Below are positions 7,814-17,979 of a stretch of 64,000 bases of DNA, in pieces. Source of the stretch: Clostridium acetireducens DSM 10703. GTDB taxonomy: Bacteria > Bacillota > Clostridia > Clostridiales > Clostridiaceae. Location: NCBI RefSeq assembly GCF_001758365.1, contig NZ_LZFO01000012.1, forward strand, positions 1 to 64,000. Direction: 5' to 3'. Below the pieces are notes generated by a model that searched no databases, was not told the DNA's origin, and saw nothing but the letters and a program-made list of their open reading frames with translations. Position numbers and translations under genes: made by a program. How positions within the stretch are numbered: position 1 is the first letter of the stretch; every line of letters begins with the position of its first letter.

Positions 7814-7878
7814 AAAGAAAATAATATAAAAACAAAAAAATATACACGAATATTTTTGTAAATATAATTTAAAATATA

Positions 7879-7907
7879 TTGAATTATGAAATTCTATATG
7901 TTAATAT
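7879..7907 (+). promoter_or_regulatory. Promoter of the pur operon
   Basis: TTGAAT (7879-7884), 17-nt spacer, TAATAT (7902-7907), about 45 bases before the purE start. No riboswitch is visible here. Confidence 0.65.
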
Positions 7908-7952
7908 TGTAGTAAAGATAGGAAAATTTATTCCTTATAAAGGAGGATAAAA

Positions 7953-8432
7953 ATGAAGGTAGCAATTATTTTTGGAAGCAAATCTGATACAGATATAATG
8001 AAAGGTGCAGCAAAAGCACTTAAAGAATTTGGTGTAGAATATGAAGCATATATACTTTCAGCCCATAGAGTTCCAGAAAGATTAGTAGAAGTTATAAATA
8101 ATGCTGATGAAAGGGGTTTTGAATGTATAATAGCAGGAGCCGGTCTTGCAGCACATCTTCCAGGGGTTATAGCCTCTTTAACCACTCTTCCTGTAATAGG
8201 AGTACCAATAAATGCAGCTTTAAATGGTCTAGATTCTCTTCTTTCAATTGTTCAAATGCCAAAATCAATACCAGTAGCTACTGTAGGAATAAATAATAGT
8301 TATAATGCAGGAATGTTAGCAGTACAAATACTTGCTTTAAAATATAAAGAACTAAATGAAAAATTAAAAGTTTATAGAAAAAATATGAAAGAAAAATTTA
8401 TAGAAGAAAGTGAAAAAGGAGCTGAATTTTAA
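7953..8432 (+). CDS. purE: 5-(carboxyamino)imidazole ribonucleotide mutase PurE
   Basis: 159 residues. It rearranges N5-CAIR to CAIR in inosine monophosphate synthesis. The N-terminal FGSKSDTDIM phosphate-binding segment, the SAHRVPER catalytic segment (His and Arg near residues 41-42) and GAGLAAHLPGVIAS are all present and typical of class I PurE. No purK is visible in the window. It opens the pur operon with an AGGAGG ribosome site, and the stop codon abuts the purC start directly. Confidence 0.97.
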   Translation: MKVAIIFGSKSDTDIMKGAAKALKEFGVEYEAYILSAHRVPERLVEVINNADERGFECIIAGAGLAAHLPGVIASLTTLPVIGVPINAALNGLDSLLSIVQMPKSIPVATVGINNSYNAGMLAVQILALKYKELNEKLKVYRKNMKEKFIEESEKGAEF

Positions 8433-9143
8433 ATGAAAAATAAAGAAATGCTTTATGAAGGAAAGGCAAAAAAAGTTTATGCTACAGATAATAAAGATGA
8501 AGTTGTTATATATTACAAAGATGATGCTACAGCTTTTAATGGAGAAAAAAAAGGTGCAATAGAAGATAAAGGTGTTTTAAATAATCAAATTACATCTATG
8601 CTTTTTGAAATTTTAGAAAAAGAAGGTATAAAAACTCATTTTGTTAAAAAGCTAAGTGAAAGAGAGCAATTATGTAAAAGGGTAAACATAATTCCTCTTG
8701 AAGTTATAGTAAGAAATGTAGCAGCAGGAAGTATGGCAAAAAGATTAGGATTAGAAGAAGGAAAAGAGCTTAAGACTACAGTATTTGAAATAAGCTATAA
8801 AAATGATGATTTAGGGGATCCTCTTATGAATGATTATCATGCAGTGGCTATTGGAGTTACTACTTTTGATGAATTAAAAGAAATATATTCTATAGCTGAA
8901 AAAATTAATAATATATTAAAAGATTTCTTTATGAAACAATCTATAAAGCTTATAGATTTCAAACTAGAATTTGGAAAGTTTAATGGAGAAATACTTTTAG
9001 CTGATGAAATTTCACCAGATACTTGCAGGTTATGGGATGCAAATACTAATGAAAAGCTTGATAAGGATAGATTCAGAAGAGACCTTGGAGATGTTAAAGA
9101 AGCCTACGTAGAAATATTAAAAAGAATAAGTAAAAATAATTAG
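8433..9143 (+). CDS. purC: SAICAR synthase PurC
   Basis: 236 residues, the normal bacterial length. It ligates aspartate to CAIR using [14 protein letters not shown] at the N terminus, [16 protein letters not shown] in the middle and [12 protein letters not shown] near residue 191 are the family signatures. It begins at the base after the purE stop, so translation of the two is likely coupled. Confidence 0.97.
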   Translation: MKNKEMLYEGKAKKVYATDNKDEVVIYYKDDATAFNGEKKGAIEDKGVLNNQITSMLFEILEKEGIKTHFVKKLSEREQLCKRVNIIPLEVIVRNVAAGSMAKRLGLEEGKELKTTVFEISYKNDDLGDPLMNDYHAVAIGVTTFDELKEIYSIAEKINNILKDFFMKQSIKLIDFKLEFGKFNGEILLADEISPDTCRLWDANTNEKLDKDRFRRDLGDVKEAYVEILKRISKNN

Positions 9144-9160
9144 TTGAGAGGTAAAAAATT

Positions 9161-10615
9161 ATGGAGATAGTAAATAAGAATTTTCATACATTAGGTTATC
9201 AAGAAGATATATTCGAAGAAGATAAATTTAAGGAAGAATGTGGCGTGTTTGGTATTTTTTCTACAGAAGAAGATAACTTAGATGTAGCTTCTATAACTTA
9301 TTATGGATTATATGCTCTTCAACATAGGGGACAGGAAAGTGCGGGAATTGTTGTGTCTGATGGAGAAAAGTTAAATATCCACAAAGATATGGGTCTTGTA
9401 AGTGATGTTTTTAATGAAAAGTTTCTTAAAAATTTAAAAGGAAAATCTGCTATAGGTCATGTAAGATATTCAACTACTGGGGAGAGTAGAATAAGTAATG
9501 CACAGCCTATTTTAAGTGAGTTTAAGTTAGGTTCAATAGCTATAGCTCATAATGGAAATTTAACTAATGCAGATATTATAAGAGATTTATTAGAAGATGC
9601 TGGGGGAATATTTCAAACATCTATAGATTCAGAAGTAATATTAAACTTAATAGCTAGGGGAGCTAAAAAAGGTGTAGAAAAAGCAGTAGTAGATGCAATA
9701 CAAGCAGTTAAAGGTTCTTATGCTATAGTAATTCTTACAGAAGATAAACTAATAGGTATAAGAGATCAACATGGTATAAGACCTCTTTGTATAGGAAAAA
9801 TAAACAATAGTTATGTATTAAGTTCTGAAAGTTGTGCTTTAGATTCTTTAGGGGGAGAATTTATAAGAGATGTGGAACCAGGAGAAATAGTTATTATAGA
9901 TAAAGAAGGTATAAAGTCTATTAATTTTGCTGAAAAAACTAAAAAAACAGTGTGTTCTTTTGAGTATATTTATTTTGCTAGACCAGATAGTACTATGGAT
10001 GAAATAAATGTGTATACTGCTAGGGTAAAAGCAGGTGAACAATTATTTAAAGAAAGTCCAGTAGAGGCAGACATAGTAATTGGTGTGCCTGATTCAGGTA
10101 TTCCAGCTGCAGTAGGTTATGCAAAGGCTTCAGGTATTCCTTATGGTATAGGATTTATTAAAAATAAATATGTAGGTAGAACTTTTATTAAACCTACTCA
10201 AGAACTTAGAGAAAGAGCAGTAACAGTCAAGTTAAATCCTCTTAAAATTAATATAGAAGGAAAAAGAGTAGTAATTGTAGATGATTCTATAGTTAGAGGA
10301 ACTACAAGTAGAAGATTAGTGGAATCTTTAAAAAGAGCAGGAGCTAAAGAAATTCACTTTAGAATATCTTCGCCAGTAGTAAAGTATCCATGTTATTTTG
10401 GAATAGATACACCTTATAGAAGAGATCTTATAGGAGCTAGTTTAACTGTAGAGGAAATAAGACAGGAAATAGGGGCGGATACTTTAGGATATTTAAGTAA
10501 GAAGGGGCTTTTAAAATCTTTAGGAGAAGATAGAGGATTTTGTATGGGATGTTTTAGTGGAGTATATCCTATATCAGCACCTATGGAAGCGGAAAAAGAT
10601 AGATTAGAAAAATAA
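9161..10615 (+). CDS. purF: Amidophosphoribosyltransferase PurF
   Basis: 484 residues. It transfers glutamine amide nitrogen to PRPP, the first committed step of purine synthesis. The N-terminal nucleophile Cys27 (ECGVFGIF) follows a 26-residue propeptide of the kind removed autocatalytically in the Bacillus-type enzyme. The PRPP loop VVIVDDSIVRGTTSRR lies near residue 370, and CMGC plus further cysteines near the C terminus suit the oxygen-sensitive 4Fe-4S cluster of this type. Third gene of the pur operon. Confidence 0.97.
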   Translation: MEIVNKNFHTLGYQEDIFEEDKFKEECGVFGIFSTEEDNLDVASITYYGLYALQHRGQESAGIVVSDGEKLNIHKDMGLVSDVFNEKFLKNLKGKSAIGHVRYSTTGESRISNAQPILSEFKLGSIAIAHNGNLTNADIIRDLLEDAGGIFQTSIDSEVILNLIARGAKKGVEKAVVDAIQAVKGSYAIVILTEDKLIGIRDQHGIRPLCIGKINNSYVLSSESCALDSLGGEFIRDVEPGEIVIIDKEGIKSINFAEKTKKTVCSFEYIYFARPDSTMDEINVYTARVKAGEQLFKESPVEADIVIGVPDSGIPAAVGYAKASGIPYGIGFIKNKYVGRTFIKPTQELRERAVTVKLNPLKINIEGKRVVIVDDSIVRGTTSRRLVESLKRAGAKEIHFRISSPVVKYPCYFGIDTPYRRDLIGASLTVEEIRQEIGADTLGYLSKKGLLKSLGEDRGFCMGCFSGVYPISAPMEAEKDRLEK

Positions 10616-10630
10616 TATGGAGGTATTATT

Positions 10631-11626
10631 ATGACAACTTATAAAGAAGCAGGAGTTAATATAGAAGAAGGTTATAAATCTGTTAAGCTAATGAAAAATT
10701 ATGCTTCAAGAACTTTTACAAAAGGGGTAATAAGTGATTTGGGAAGTTTTGCTGGTATGTTTGAATTAGGAAAATACAAAAATCCAGTATTAGTTTCAGG
10801 AACTGATGGAGTAGGAACTAAACTTGCTATTGCTTTTAAAAAAAGAAAATATGATACTGTAGGAATAGATTGTGTGGCTATGTGTGTAAATGATATTTTA
10901 TGCCATGGTGCAAAACCTTTATTTTTCTTAGATTATATAGCTTGTGGAAAGTTAGAAGCAGAAGTAGCAGCGGATTTAGTAAAAGGCGTATCAGAAGGTT
11001 GTATGCAAGGAGGCTGTGCATTAATAGGTGGAGAAACAGCGGAAATGCCAGGCTTTTATAGTGAAGGAGAATATGATATAGCAGGTTTTGCAGTAGGAGC
11101 AGTTGAAAAGGATGAAATAATTGATGGAAGCAAAATAAAAGAAGGGAATGCTTTAATAGGTATAGCTTCTTCAGGAATACATAGTAATGGATATTCTTTA
11201 GTTAGAAAATTAATTACAGATTTAGACCAAGATTTTAATGGAGAAAATATGGGAGATGTGCTTTTAAAGCCAACTAAAATATATGTTAAACCAATACAAA
11301 AACTTATGGAGAAATTTGAAATAAAAGGTATGGCTCATGTAACAGGTGGAGGTTTTTATGAAAATATACCTAGAATGTTTAAAGGTGATTTTAAGGCTGT
11401 AATTAATAAAAACAGTTTTAATATTCCTGAAATTTTCAAATATATGATGACATTAGGGGTTAGTGAAGAGCATATGTTTAATACTTTCAACATGGGTATA
11501 GGATTTGTAGTTTGTGTAGAGGATAAAGATTCAGAAGACGTAATAAAATCTTTGGAAAGCATGGGAGAAAAGGCTTATAAAATAGGTTATGTGAAAGCAG
11601 GTGAAAAGGGATTGTGTTTAGAGTAG
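10631..11626 (+). CDS. purM: Phosphoribosylformylglycinamidine cyclo-ligase PurM
   Basis: 331 residues. It closes the imidazole ring to give AIR. GTDGVGTKL near residue 57 and GGETAEMPGFY near residue 136 are the family signatures. Its 3' end overlaps the purN start by 13 bases, which suggests coupled translation. Confidence 0.97.
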   Translation: MTTYKEAGVNIEEGYKSVKLMKNYASRTFTKGVISDLGSFAGMFELGKYKNPVLVSGTDGVGTKLAIAFKKRKYDTVGIDCVAMCVNDILCHGAKPLFFLDYIACGKLEAEVAADLVKGVSEGCMQGGCALIGGETAEMPGFYSEGEYDIAGFAVGAVEKDEIIDGSKIKEGNALIGIASSGIHSNGYSLVRKLITDLDQDFNGENMGDVLLKPTKIYVKPIQKLMEKFEIKGMAHVTGGGFYENIPRMFKGDFKAVINKNSFNIPEIFKYMMTLGVSEEHMFNTFNMGIGFVVCVEDKDSEDVIKSLESMGEKAYKIGYVKAGEKGLCLE

Positions 11627-12225
11627 CGGTACTTGCCTCTGGTGGCGGAACAGACTTTCAATCTATTATAGATGCAGTAGAGTGTGGATATTTAAATTGT
11701 AGTATAGAAGCACTTATAACAGACAATCCCAAAGCCTATGCAATAAAGAGAGCGGAAAATCATAAAATTAAAACATATGTTTTTGATAGAAAACAGTACA
11801 AGGGAAAGTTATCTGATGAAATATTAAAAGTTTTAGAAGAAAAAGTAGATTTAATTGTTTTAGCAGGATGGCTTTCTATATTAAAAGGGGACTTACTAAA
11901 AAAATACAATCACAAAATTATAAATATACATCCATCTTTAATACCATCTTTTTGTGGAGATGGAATGTATGGAATAAAAGTTCATGAAAGAGCTATTGAG
12001 TATGGTGTAAAGGTATCAGGATGTACTGTACATTTTGTAGATGAAGGTACAGATACAGGGGCTATTATTCTTCAAAAGGCAGTAGAAGTTTTAGATAATG
12101 ATACAGCAGAAAGTCTTCAAAAAAGAGTATTAGAAGAAGAACATAAAATGCTTCCGAAGGCTATAAAGCTCATTTCTGAAGGAAATGTAAAAGTAGAAGG
12201 AAGAAAGGTAAAAATTAGGGGGTAA
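11614..12225 (+). CDS. purN: Phosphoribosylglycinamide formyltransferase PurN
   Basis: 203 residues. It formylates GAR with 10-formyl-tetrahydrofolate. The GTG start at 11614 lies inside the purM end with GAAAAGGG before it and gives the expected FRVAVLASGGG beginning. Catalytic Asn and His are in NIHPSLIPSF, and the Asp is in VDEGTDTGAII. CGDGMYG replaces the more usual F-x-G-x-x-A style loop, as in some clostridial members. Confidence 0.95.
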   Translation: MFRVAVLASGGGTDFQSIIDAVECGYLNCSIEALITDNPKAYAIKRAENHKIKTYVFDRKQYKGKLSDEILKVLEEKVDLIVLAGWLSILKGDLLKKYNHKIINIHPSLIPSFCGDGMYGIKVHERAIEYGVKVSGCTVHFVDEGTDTGAIILQKAVEVLDNDTAESLQKRVLEEEHKMLPKAIKLISEGNVKVEGRKVKIRG

Positions 12226-12231
12226 TGAATT

Positions 12232-13728
12232 TTGAAGAGAGCATTAATAAGTGTATACAATAAAGAAAATGTTTTAGAATTAGCTAATTTTTTAAAAAAA
12301 AAGGGAGTAGAAATAATATCTACTGGTGGAACATATAAGCATTTAAAAGAAAATAATATTCCTGTTAAAGAAGTTTCAGAAATAACTGGATTTGAAGAAA
12401 TACTAGATGGAAGAGTAAAAACACTTCATCCATATATTCATAGTGGAATACTTGCTATAAGGGATAATGAAAAACACATGGAAACAATAAATAAAAAAGG
12501 AATTGAACCTATTGATATTGTAGTAGTAAATTTATATCCATTCTTTGAAAAAGTAAAAGAAGATTTAAGTTTTGAAGATAAAATAGAATTTATAGATATA
12601 GGCGGTCCTACAATGATAAGAGCGGCTGCTAAGAACTTTAAAGATGTAATAGTACTTACAGATGTTAATGATTATAGTGACGTAATGGAACAAATAGAAA
12701 AAACAGGAGATGTAGACTTTAAAACAAGAAGAAAGCTTGCAGGCAAAGTGTTTAATTTAATGTCAGCTTATGATGCAGCAATTAGCAATTTCTTATTAGA
12801 AGAAGAATATCCAGAATATTTATCTATTTCATATAAAAAATCTAGTGAATTAAGATATGGAGAAAATCCTCATCAAAGTGCAGCTTACTATACATCTACT
12901 ATGGAAGATTCTCCTATGAATAAATTTGAACAATTAAACGGAAAAGAATTATCCTACAATAATATAAAGGATATGGACATAGCTTGGAAAGTTGTTTGTG
13001 AATTTGACGAAATAGCTTGCTGTGGATTAAAACACAATTCACCTTGTGGTGTAGCTTTAGGAGAAAGTGTAGCAGATGCTTATAAAAAAGCTTATGAATG
13101 TGATCCTGTATCCATATTTGGTGGAATTGTAGCTTTAAATAGAAAAGTAGACAAAGAAACAGCAGAAGAAATGGCTAAAATATTCCTTGAAATAGTTATA
13201 GCACCAGACTTTGATGAAGATGCTTTAGAAGTATTAAAGAAAAAGAAAAACTTAAGAGTTATAAAATGTGATATTAAAACTCAAAGCAAACAAGAATTAG
13301 CTAAAGTAGATGGTGGAATACTAGTTCAAAGTTCAGATAATAAATTAATGGATGAAATGAAATTAGTAACAGAAAACAAACCTACAGAACAACAACTAAA
13401 AGACATGGAATTTGGTATGAAAGTTGTTAAATATGTAAAATCTAATGCTATAGTAGTTATAAAAGATGGAGTAGCTAAAGGTATAGGTGGCGGACAAGTA
13501 AATAGAATTTGGGCAGCTTCTCATGCTTTAGAAAGAGCTGAAGAAGGAACAGTACTTGCATCTGATGCATTCTTCCCTTTTGGTGATGTAGTGCAAGAAG
13601 CAGCTAAATATGGTATAAAGGCAATAGTTCAACCAGGTGGCTCTATAAGAGACCAAGAATCTATTGATGAATGTAATAAAAATGGAATATCTATGGTATT
13701 TACAGGAATAAGACACTTTAAACATTAA
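12232..13728 (+). CDS. purH: Bifunctional AICAR formyltransferase/IMP cyclohydrolase PurH
   Basis: 498 residues, near the usual length. The N-terminal cyclohydrolase domain carries [10 protein letters not shown] and DGRVKTLHP, and the C-terminal formyltransferase domain carries KHNSPCGVA. It completes synthesis to IMP. A TTG start at 12232 is preferred because the ATG six bases before it is in another frame and only TTG yields [17 protein letters not shown] precedes it. Confidence 0.96.
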   Translation: MKRALISVYNKENVLELANFLKKKGVEIISTGGTYKHLKENNIPVKEVSEITGFEEILDGRVKTLHPYIHSGILAIRDNEKHMETINKKGIEPIDIVVVNLYPFFEKVKEDLSFEDKIEFIDIGGPTMIRAAAKNFKDVIVLTDVNDYSDVMEQIEKTGDVDFKTRRKLAGKVFNLMSAYDAAISNFLLEEEYPEYLSISYKKSSELRYGENPHQSAAYYTSTMEDSPMNKFEQLNGKELSYNNIKDMDIAWKVVCEFDEIACCGLKHNSPCGVALGESVADAYKKAYECDPVSIFGGIVALNRKVDKETAEEMAKIFLEIVIAPDFDEDALEVLKKKKNLRVIKCDIKTQSKQELAKVDGGILVQSSDNKLMDEMKLVTENKPTEQQLKDMEFGMKVVKYVKSNAIVVIKDGVAKGIGGGQVNRIWAASHALERAEEGTVLASDAFFPFGDVVQEAAKYGIKAIVQPGGSIRDQESIDECNKNGISMVFTGIRHFKH

Positions 13729-13789
13729 TTAGATTTTAAATGTAGATTTAGAAAGGCTAGGGTATTATAATAAAAGAGGGGTGTATAAG

Positions 13790-15034
13790 ATGAAAATAAT
13801 GATAATTGGTTCAGGTGGTCGTGAGCATGCAATTCTATGGAAGGTAGCTCAAAATCCTAAAGTAGAAAAAGTATATTGTGCACCAGGAAATGGTTGTACT
13901 GAATTAGAAGAAAAATGTGAAAATATTAATATAAGTGATTTAGATGAATTAGCTAAATTTGCTAAAGAAAATTCTGTAGATTTAACTATTGTAGGTCCAG
14001 AAGTTCCATTAGTAGAAGGAATAGTAGATAAATTTAGAGAAAAAGGACTTAGAATATTTGGACCTTCTAAAAAAGCAGCTGAACTTGAAGGAAGCAAAGC
14101 TTATGCAAAAGAATTTATGAAAAAATACAATATAAAAACAGCAGGTTATGAAGTATTTGATGATAAAGAAAAAGCATTAAAGTACATAAATGCATGTAAT
14201 TTTCCTGTAGTTATCAAAGCAGATGGATTAGCAGCAGGAAAAGGAGTAGTAATTTGTGAAAGTTATGAACAAGCAGAAGAAACATTAGAAGATTTTATGA
14301 TTAAAGATAGATTTAATGGTTCAGGAAAAACAATAGTTGTAGAAGAATTTTTAAAGGGAATAGAAGCTTCAATATTAGCTATTACTGATGGAAAAACAAT
14401 AATACCGTTTATTTCTGCTAAAGACCATAAACAAATATTTGATGGAAATAAGGGTCCTAACACAGGTGGAATGGGTTCTATAGCACCTAATCCTTATTGT
14501 ACTAAAAGAGTACTAAGAGAGTTTGATAAAGATATTTTACAACCTACTTTAAAAGGAATACAAGAAGAAAATTTAGATTTTAAAGGCATAGTGTTCTTTG
14601 GAATTATGATAAATAGATTTGGTACTTACCTTTTAGAATACAATGTTAGACTTGGAGATCCAGAAACACAAGCAGTACTTCCTTTAATGGAAAGTGACTT
14701 AGTGGAACTTATAGAAGCAGCTTTAGATGAAAAGCTAAGTGATTATACTATTAAGTGGAAAAAAGGATTTTCTTGTTGTGTAGTAGCTGCATCAAAGGGA
14801 TATCCAGGAAAATATGAAACTGGTTTTGAAATACAGGGAGTAAATAAAGCTAAAAATGTATTTGGTGCAGGTGTTAAGCTTGAAGAAGGTACTTTAAAAA
14901 CAGCAGGCGGTAGAGTACTTTGTGCTTGGGCTGCAGAGGATTCTTTAATTGAAGCTACTAAAAAAGCTTATATGAGATTAGATGAAATAAGCTTTGATGG
15001 CATTTACTATAGAACAGACATAGGTAATATTTAG
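13790..15034 (+). CDS. purD: Phosphoribosylamine-glycine ligase PurD
   Basis: 414 residues, ATP-grasp fold. It joins glycine to phosphoribosylamine. The start at ATG 13790 has AGAGGGG eight bases before it; an in-frame GTG at 13781 overlaps that ribosome site. GSGGREHA at the N terminus, the VVIKADGLAAGKGV ATP-grasp loop and LEYNVRLGDPETQ near the C terminus are diagnostic. Last gene of the purE-C-F-M-N-H-D run; purB, purL and purQ are not in this window. Confidence 0.96.
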   Translation: MKIMIIGSGGREHAILWKVAQNPKVEKVYCAPGNGCTELEEKCENINISDLDELAKFAKENSVDLTIVGPEVPLVEGIVDKFREKGLRIFGPSKKAAELEGSKAYAKEFMKKYNIKTAGYEVFDDKEKALKYINACNFPVVIKADGLAAGKGVVICESYEQAEETLEDFMIKDRFNGSGKTIVVEEFLKGIEASILAITDGKTIIPFISAKDHKQIFDGNKGPNTGGMGSIAPNPYCTKRVLREFDKDILQPTLKGIQEENLDFKGIVFFGIMINRFGTYLLEYNVRLGDPETQAVLPLMESDLVELIEAALDEKLSDYTIKWKKGFSCCVVAASKGYPGKYETGFEIQGVNKAKNVFGAGVKLEEGTLKTAGGRVLCAWAAEDSLIEATKKAYMRLDEISFDGIYYRTDIGNI

Positions 15035-15088
15035 GCATACATTATACAAGATATATATACCTAATTTGGATATAAATTGATTCTTAGC

Positions 15089-15117
15089 TTGACAAAGGAA
15101 AATTAAAATGCTAAATT
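15089..15117 (+). promoter_or_regulatory. Promoter of ribB transcript
   Basis: TTGACA (15089-15094), 17-nt spacer, TAAATT (15112-15117), directly before an FMN riboswitch. Confidence 0.65.
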
Positions 15118-15135
15118 AATAATAAAGTTATATAA

Positions 15136-15246
15136 AGTATCCTTCAGGGTTGGGTGAAATTCCCTATCGGCGGTATAGCCCGCAAGCCATAAGGCAGATT
15201 CGGTTAAATTCCGAAGCCGACAGTATAGTCTGGATGAAAGAAGGTG
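15136..15246 (+). promoter_or_regulatory. FMN riboswitch (RFN element) 1
   Basis: The conserved RFN blocks are present in order: GTATCCTTCAGGGTTGGGTG, TCCCTATCGGCGGTATAGCC, CCGAAGCCGACAGTATAGTC and TGGATGAAAGAAGG. A terminator follows at 15292, consistent with FMN-dependent shut-off of the ribB gene behind it. Confidence 0.95.
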
Positions 15247-15291
15247 AAACAATTATACATATTTTTTGTTATGTATGTTTGTTGTGTATTC

Positions 15292-15323
15292 AAATCCCCT
15301 TAAGGTGCTTAAGGGGATTTTTT
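15292..15323 (+). terminator. Terminator of FMN riboswitch 1
   Basis: AAATCCCCTTAAG and CTTAAGGGGATTT around a GTG loop, then T run. Confidence 0.85.
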
Positions 15324-15384
15324 ATATGTCTTAAAAAAGTAAGGTGCTTTATGTAAAATTTATTATAATTTGGAGGATTTTTAA

Positions 15385-16023
15385 ATGAATCAATCATTAT
15401 TAACTCAGTTTGGTAATTCTTTGGAACGTGTAGAAAAAGCATTGGATAGCCTTAAACAAGGTAAGGGAGTACTTCTTGTTGACGATGAAAATCGTGAAAA
15501 TGAAGGAGATCTTATTTTCCCTGCTGAAACAATTACAATACCTCAAATGGCTATGTTAATAAGGGAATGCAGTGGTATTGTTTGTCTTTGCCTAACAGAT
15601 GAAAAAGTTAAGAAATTAAATTTGCCTCAAATGGTACTTAATAATAACTGTAAGTATGAAACAGCATTCACTATTTCAATTGAAGCTAAAGAAGGAGTAA
15701 CTACAGGAGTTTCTGCTGCTGATAGAGTTACTACAATTAGTACTGCTGTCAAAGATGAGTGCAAACCTGAAGACTTATGTCATCCTGGCCACGTTTTCCC
15801 ACTTCGTGCGCGCAAAGGTGGGGTTTTAGCTAGACAAGGTCATACAGAAGGTACTGTTGACCTTATGAGTTTAGCAGGATATAAACCTGCAGGAATTTTG
15901 TGTGAACTTACAAATTCTGATGGAACTATGGCTCGTCTACCACAAATAGTTGATTTTGCTAAAAAACATGATATGACAGTTCTTTCTATTGAGGATATTT
16001 TAGAATATAAACAAAATATGTAA
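15385..16023 (+). CDS. ribB: Stand-alone 3,4-dihydroxy-2-butanone-4-phosphate synthase
   Basis: 212 residues, a single-domain RibB that converts ribulose 5-phosphate to DHBP for riboflavin synthesis. [16 protein letters not shown] near residue 33, GVSAADR and [23 protein letters not shown] are the magnesium and substrate-binding signatures. It has its own FMN riboswitch. It duplicates the DHBP domain of RibBA at 24347. It uses CGT/CGC arginine codons and other codons less AT-biased than its neighbours, and there is no cyclohydrolase domain, so acquisition by transfer is plausible. Confidence 0.95.
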   Translation: MNQSLLTQFGNSLERVEKALDSLKQGKGVLLVDDENRENEGDLIFPAETITIPQMAMLIRECSGIVCLCLTDEKVKKLNLPQMVLNNNCKYETAFTISIEAKEGVTTGVSAADRVTTISTAVKDECKPEDLCHPGHVFPLRARKGGVLARQGHTEGTVDLMSLAGYKPAGILCELTNSDGTMARLPQIVDFAKKHDMTVLSIEDILEYKQNM

Positions 16024-16033
16024 AAACTAAATA

Positions 16034-16069
16034 AAAAACATCATAGGTTTTAACCTATGGTGTTTTTTA
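16034..16069 (+). terminator. Terminator after ribB
   Basis: AAAACATCATAGGTT pairs with AACCTATGGTGTTTT, followed by T run. Confidence 0.8.
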
Positions 16070-16110
16070 TAGCTTCACATTTTCATTCTTAATTAAAGGA
16101 GGAGAGAGCA

Positions 16111-16660
16111 ATGATAAATCTTATAGTAACTGATATGGATGGTGCTTTAGTAAATGATAAAGGTAATATAAATAAAAAAATATTCAATTTAATACATTTT
16201 CTTAATGAGAGAGATATAAAATTTTACTGAAGTACCAATAGTTATATTAAATTCTTTTAGTGAAATAAAAAGTCCAATATATAAGATGACTTATTATATA
16301 TATAATGGTGTAAATCCATCTATATTAGAGTATTTAAACAAAAATTTAAATACTAATCTTGAATGTGTTGTATCAGGACATAACTGGATAGATATAATGA
16401 ACAAAGGTATAGATAAAGGACATGCTATAAAAATACTTCAAGAAAAATTTAAAATATCTCCACAAAATACAATGGCTTTTGGAGATTATTATAATGATAT
16501 ATCTATGTTTAAAGTAGCATACCATAGTTATGCTATGGGAAATGCTCCTGAAGATGTGAAAAAAAGTGCTAATTTTATTACAGAAAGCAATAGCAAGGAT
16601 GGAGTGTACAATGTACTTTATGAATATACAAATAAATATTTATATAAATGCAAATACTAA
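16111..16660 (+). pseudogene. Decayed Cof-type HAD phosphatase
   Basis: An ATG at 16111 with an AGGAGG site starts MINLIVTDMDG, the first HAD motif (DxDG, but with Ala instead of the usual Thr next), and stops at TGA 16228. From about 16232 the reading continues in another frame (VPIVILNSFSEIKS) through KGHAIKIL and the last HAD motif GDYYNDISMF to 16660. The whole is about 180 codons against about 270 for the family, so the central cap region is partly deleted and the frame is shifted. A working enzyme is not expected. Confidence 0.8.
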
Positions 16661-16697
16661 TTTATATTAAATTTATTTGTATTAAGGTGATGATTTT

Positions 16698-17873
16698 ATG
16701 AAAGAAAAAATAAAAAATTCTATTAAAAATGTAATGGAAGAATTAAGTAGTATATCAAAGTACATTTATGAAAATCCAGAAGAGGGTCATAAGGAATTTA
16801 AAGCATCTAGTATATTAGAAGATTTTTTACAGAAACAAGGATTTGAAGTAGAAAAAGCTGTATATGGAATTGAAACTGCATTTAAAGCTACATATGATAG
16901 TAAAAAAGAAGGTGCTAAAATAGCTTATCTGTGTGAGTATGATGCTCTTCCAGAGATAGGTCATGGTTGTGGTCATAATTTAATTTCTTCTATGTCAATT
17001 GGTGCTGGAATAGGTTTAAAATCAGTAATAGATGATATAGGAGGGAGCATTGCAATATTTGGAACTCCTGCAGAAGAAACTAGTGGTGCTAAAGTTAAAA
17101 TGGTAGAAGAAGGAGCATTTAAAGACGTTACTGCAGCAATGATGGTTCATCCAGGACCAGTAACAGAAAAAAGTGGAACTTCTTTAGCACTACAAGCTGT
17201 ACAGTTTGAATTTCATGGAAAATCTGCTCATGCTGCTAAGTATCCAGAAAAAGGGGTAAATGCTTTAGATGGAACAATATTAACATTTAATAATATAAAT
17301 GCATTAAGACAACATATACCTAGTGATGTTAGAATACATGGAATAATAAATCACGGAGGTAAGGCTCCTAACATTGTACCAGATTATGCATCTGCTCAAT
17401 TTTATATAAGAGCAAAAAATAAACAAATCCTAGAAGATGTATCAAATAAGGTAAAACATTGTGCTGAAGCAGCAGCAATGGCAACAGGCAGTAATGTTAA
17501 AATATCTAATTTTGAACTTTCTTATGATAATATGGTAACTAATTATACGTTGTCTGAAGCTTTTATAAACAATTTAAAAGACTTAGGAGAAAAAGATATT
17601 TTAGATAAGAGTGATGCTCATGGTTCTTTAGATATGGGAAATGTAAGTAATGTAGTGCCTGCAATTCATACTTGGGTGGGAGTAGGAAATAAAAATTTGG
17701 TACTTCACACTAAGGAGTTTGCAGATTTTACTCAAAGTGACAGTGCAAAGGAAGCTGTTTACAAAGGAGCTTGTGCCTTAGCTTTAACAGGATATGATAT
17801 TATAATTTCTAAGGAATTAAGAGAGAAAATTCAGCAAGAATTTAAAGAAAATATTTTAAATAAGAATAAATAA
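16698..17873 (+). CDS. M20 family amidohydrolase (third, AbgB-like)
   Basis: A 391-residue metallo-amidohydrolase of a different M20 subgroup from the copies at 205 and 3594. The metal-binding region reads CEYDALPEIGHGCGHN near residues 80-95, followed by GTPAEET and a late HTWVGVG/LHT segment. It resembles aminobenzoyl-glutamate hydrolase subunits and related peptide or acyl-amino-acid deacylases. A single gene ended by a terminator. Substrate unknown. Confidence 0.85.
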   Translation: MKEKIKNSIKNVMEELSSISKYIYENPEEGHKEFKASSILEDFLQKQGFEVEKAVYGIETAFKATYDSKKEGAKIAYLCEYDALPEIGHGCGHNLISSMSIGAGIGLKSVIDDIGGSIAIFGTPAEETSGAKVKMVEEGAFKDVTAAMMVHPGPVTEKSGTSLALQAVQFEFHGKSAHAAKYPEKGVNALDGTILTFNNINALRQHIPSDVRIHGIINHGGKAPNIVPDYASAQFYIRAKNKQILEDVSNKVKHCAEAAAMATGSNVKISNFELSYDNMVTNYTLSEAFINNLKDLGEKDILDKSDAHGSLDMGNVSNVVPAIHTWVGVGNKNLVLHTKEFADFTQSDSAKEAVYKGACALALTGYDIIISKELREKIQQEFKENILNKNK

Positions 17874-17889
17874 TATAGAGTTAAAATTA

Positions 17890-17936
17890 ATAAAAAATAT
17901 AGGCATATATATATAGATTTTAGCCTATATTTTTTA
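17890..17936. terminator. Terminator between convergent genes
   Basis: AAAAAATATAGGC pairs with GCCTATATTTTTT. It lies between the third M20 gene and the convergent MBL gene, so it may serve both strands. Confidence 0.75.
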
Positions 17937-17979
17937 TTAATTTTAATTTCATATTATATTGAAGATAATATGAAAAATC

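Noticed and set aside
15150-15356. 68-codon open frame over the first FMN riboswitch
   Set aside because: It lies on the conserved RNA and terminator; the codons follow the riboswitch blocks, not a protein family.
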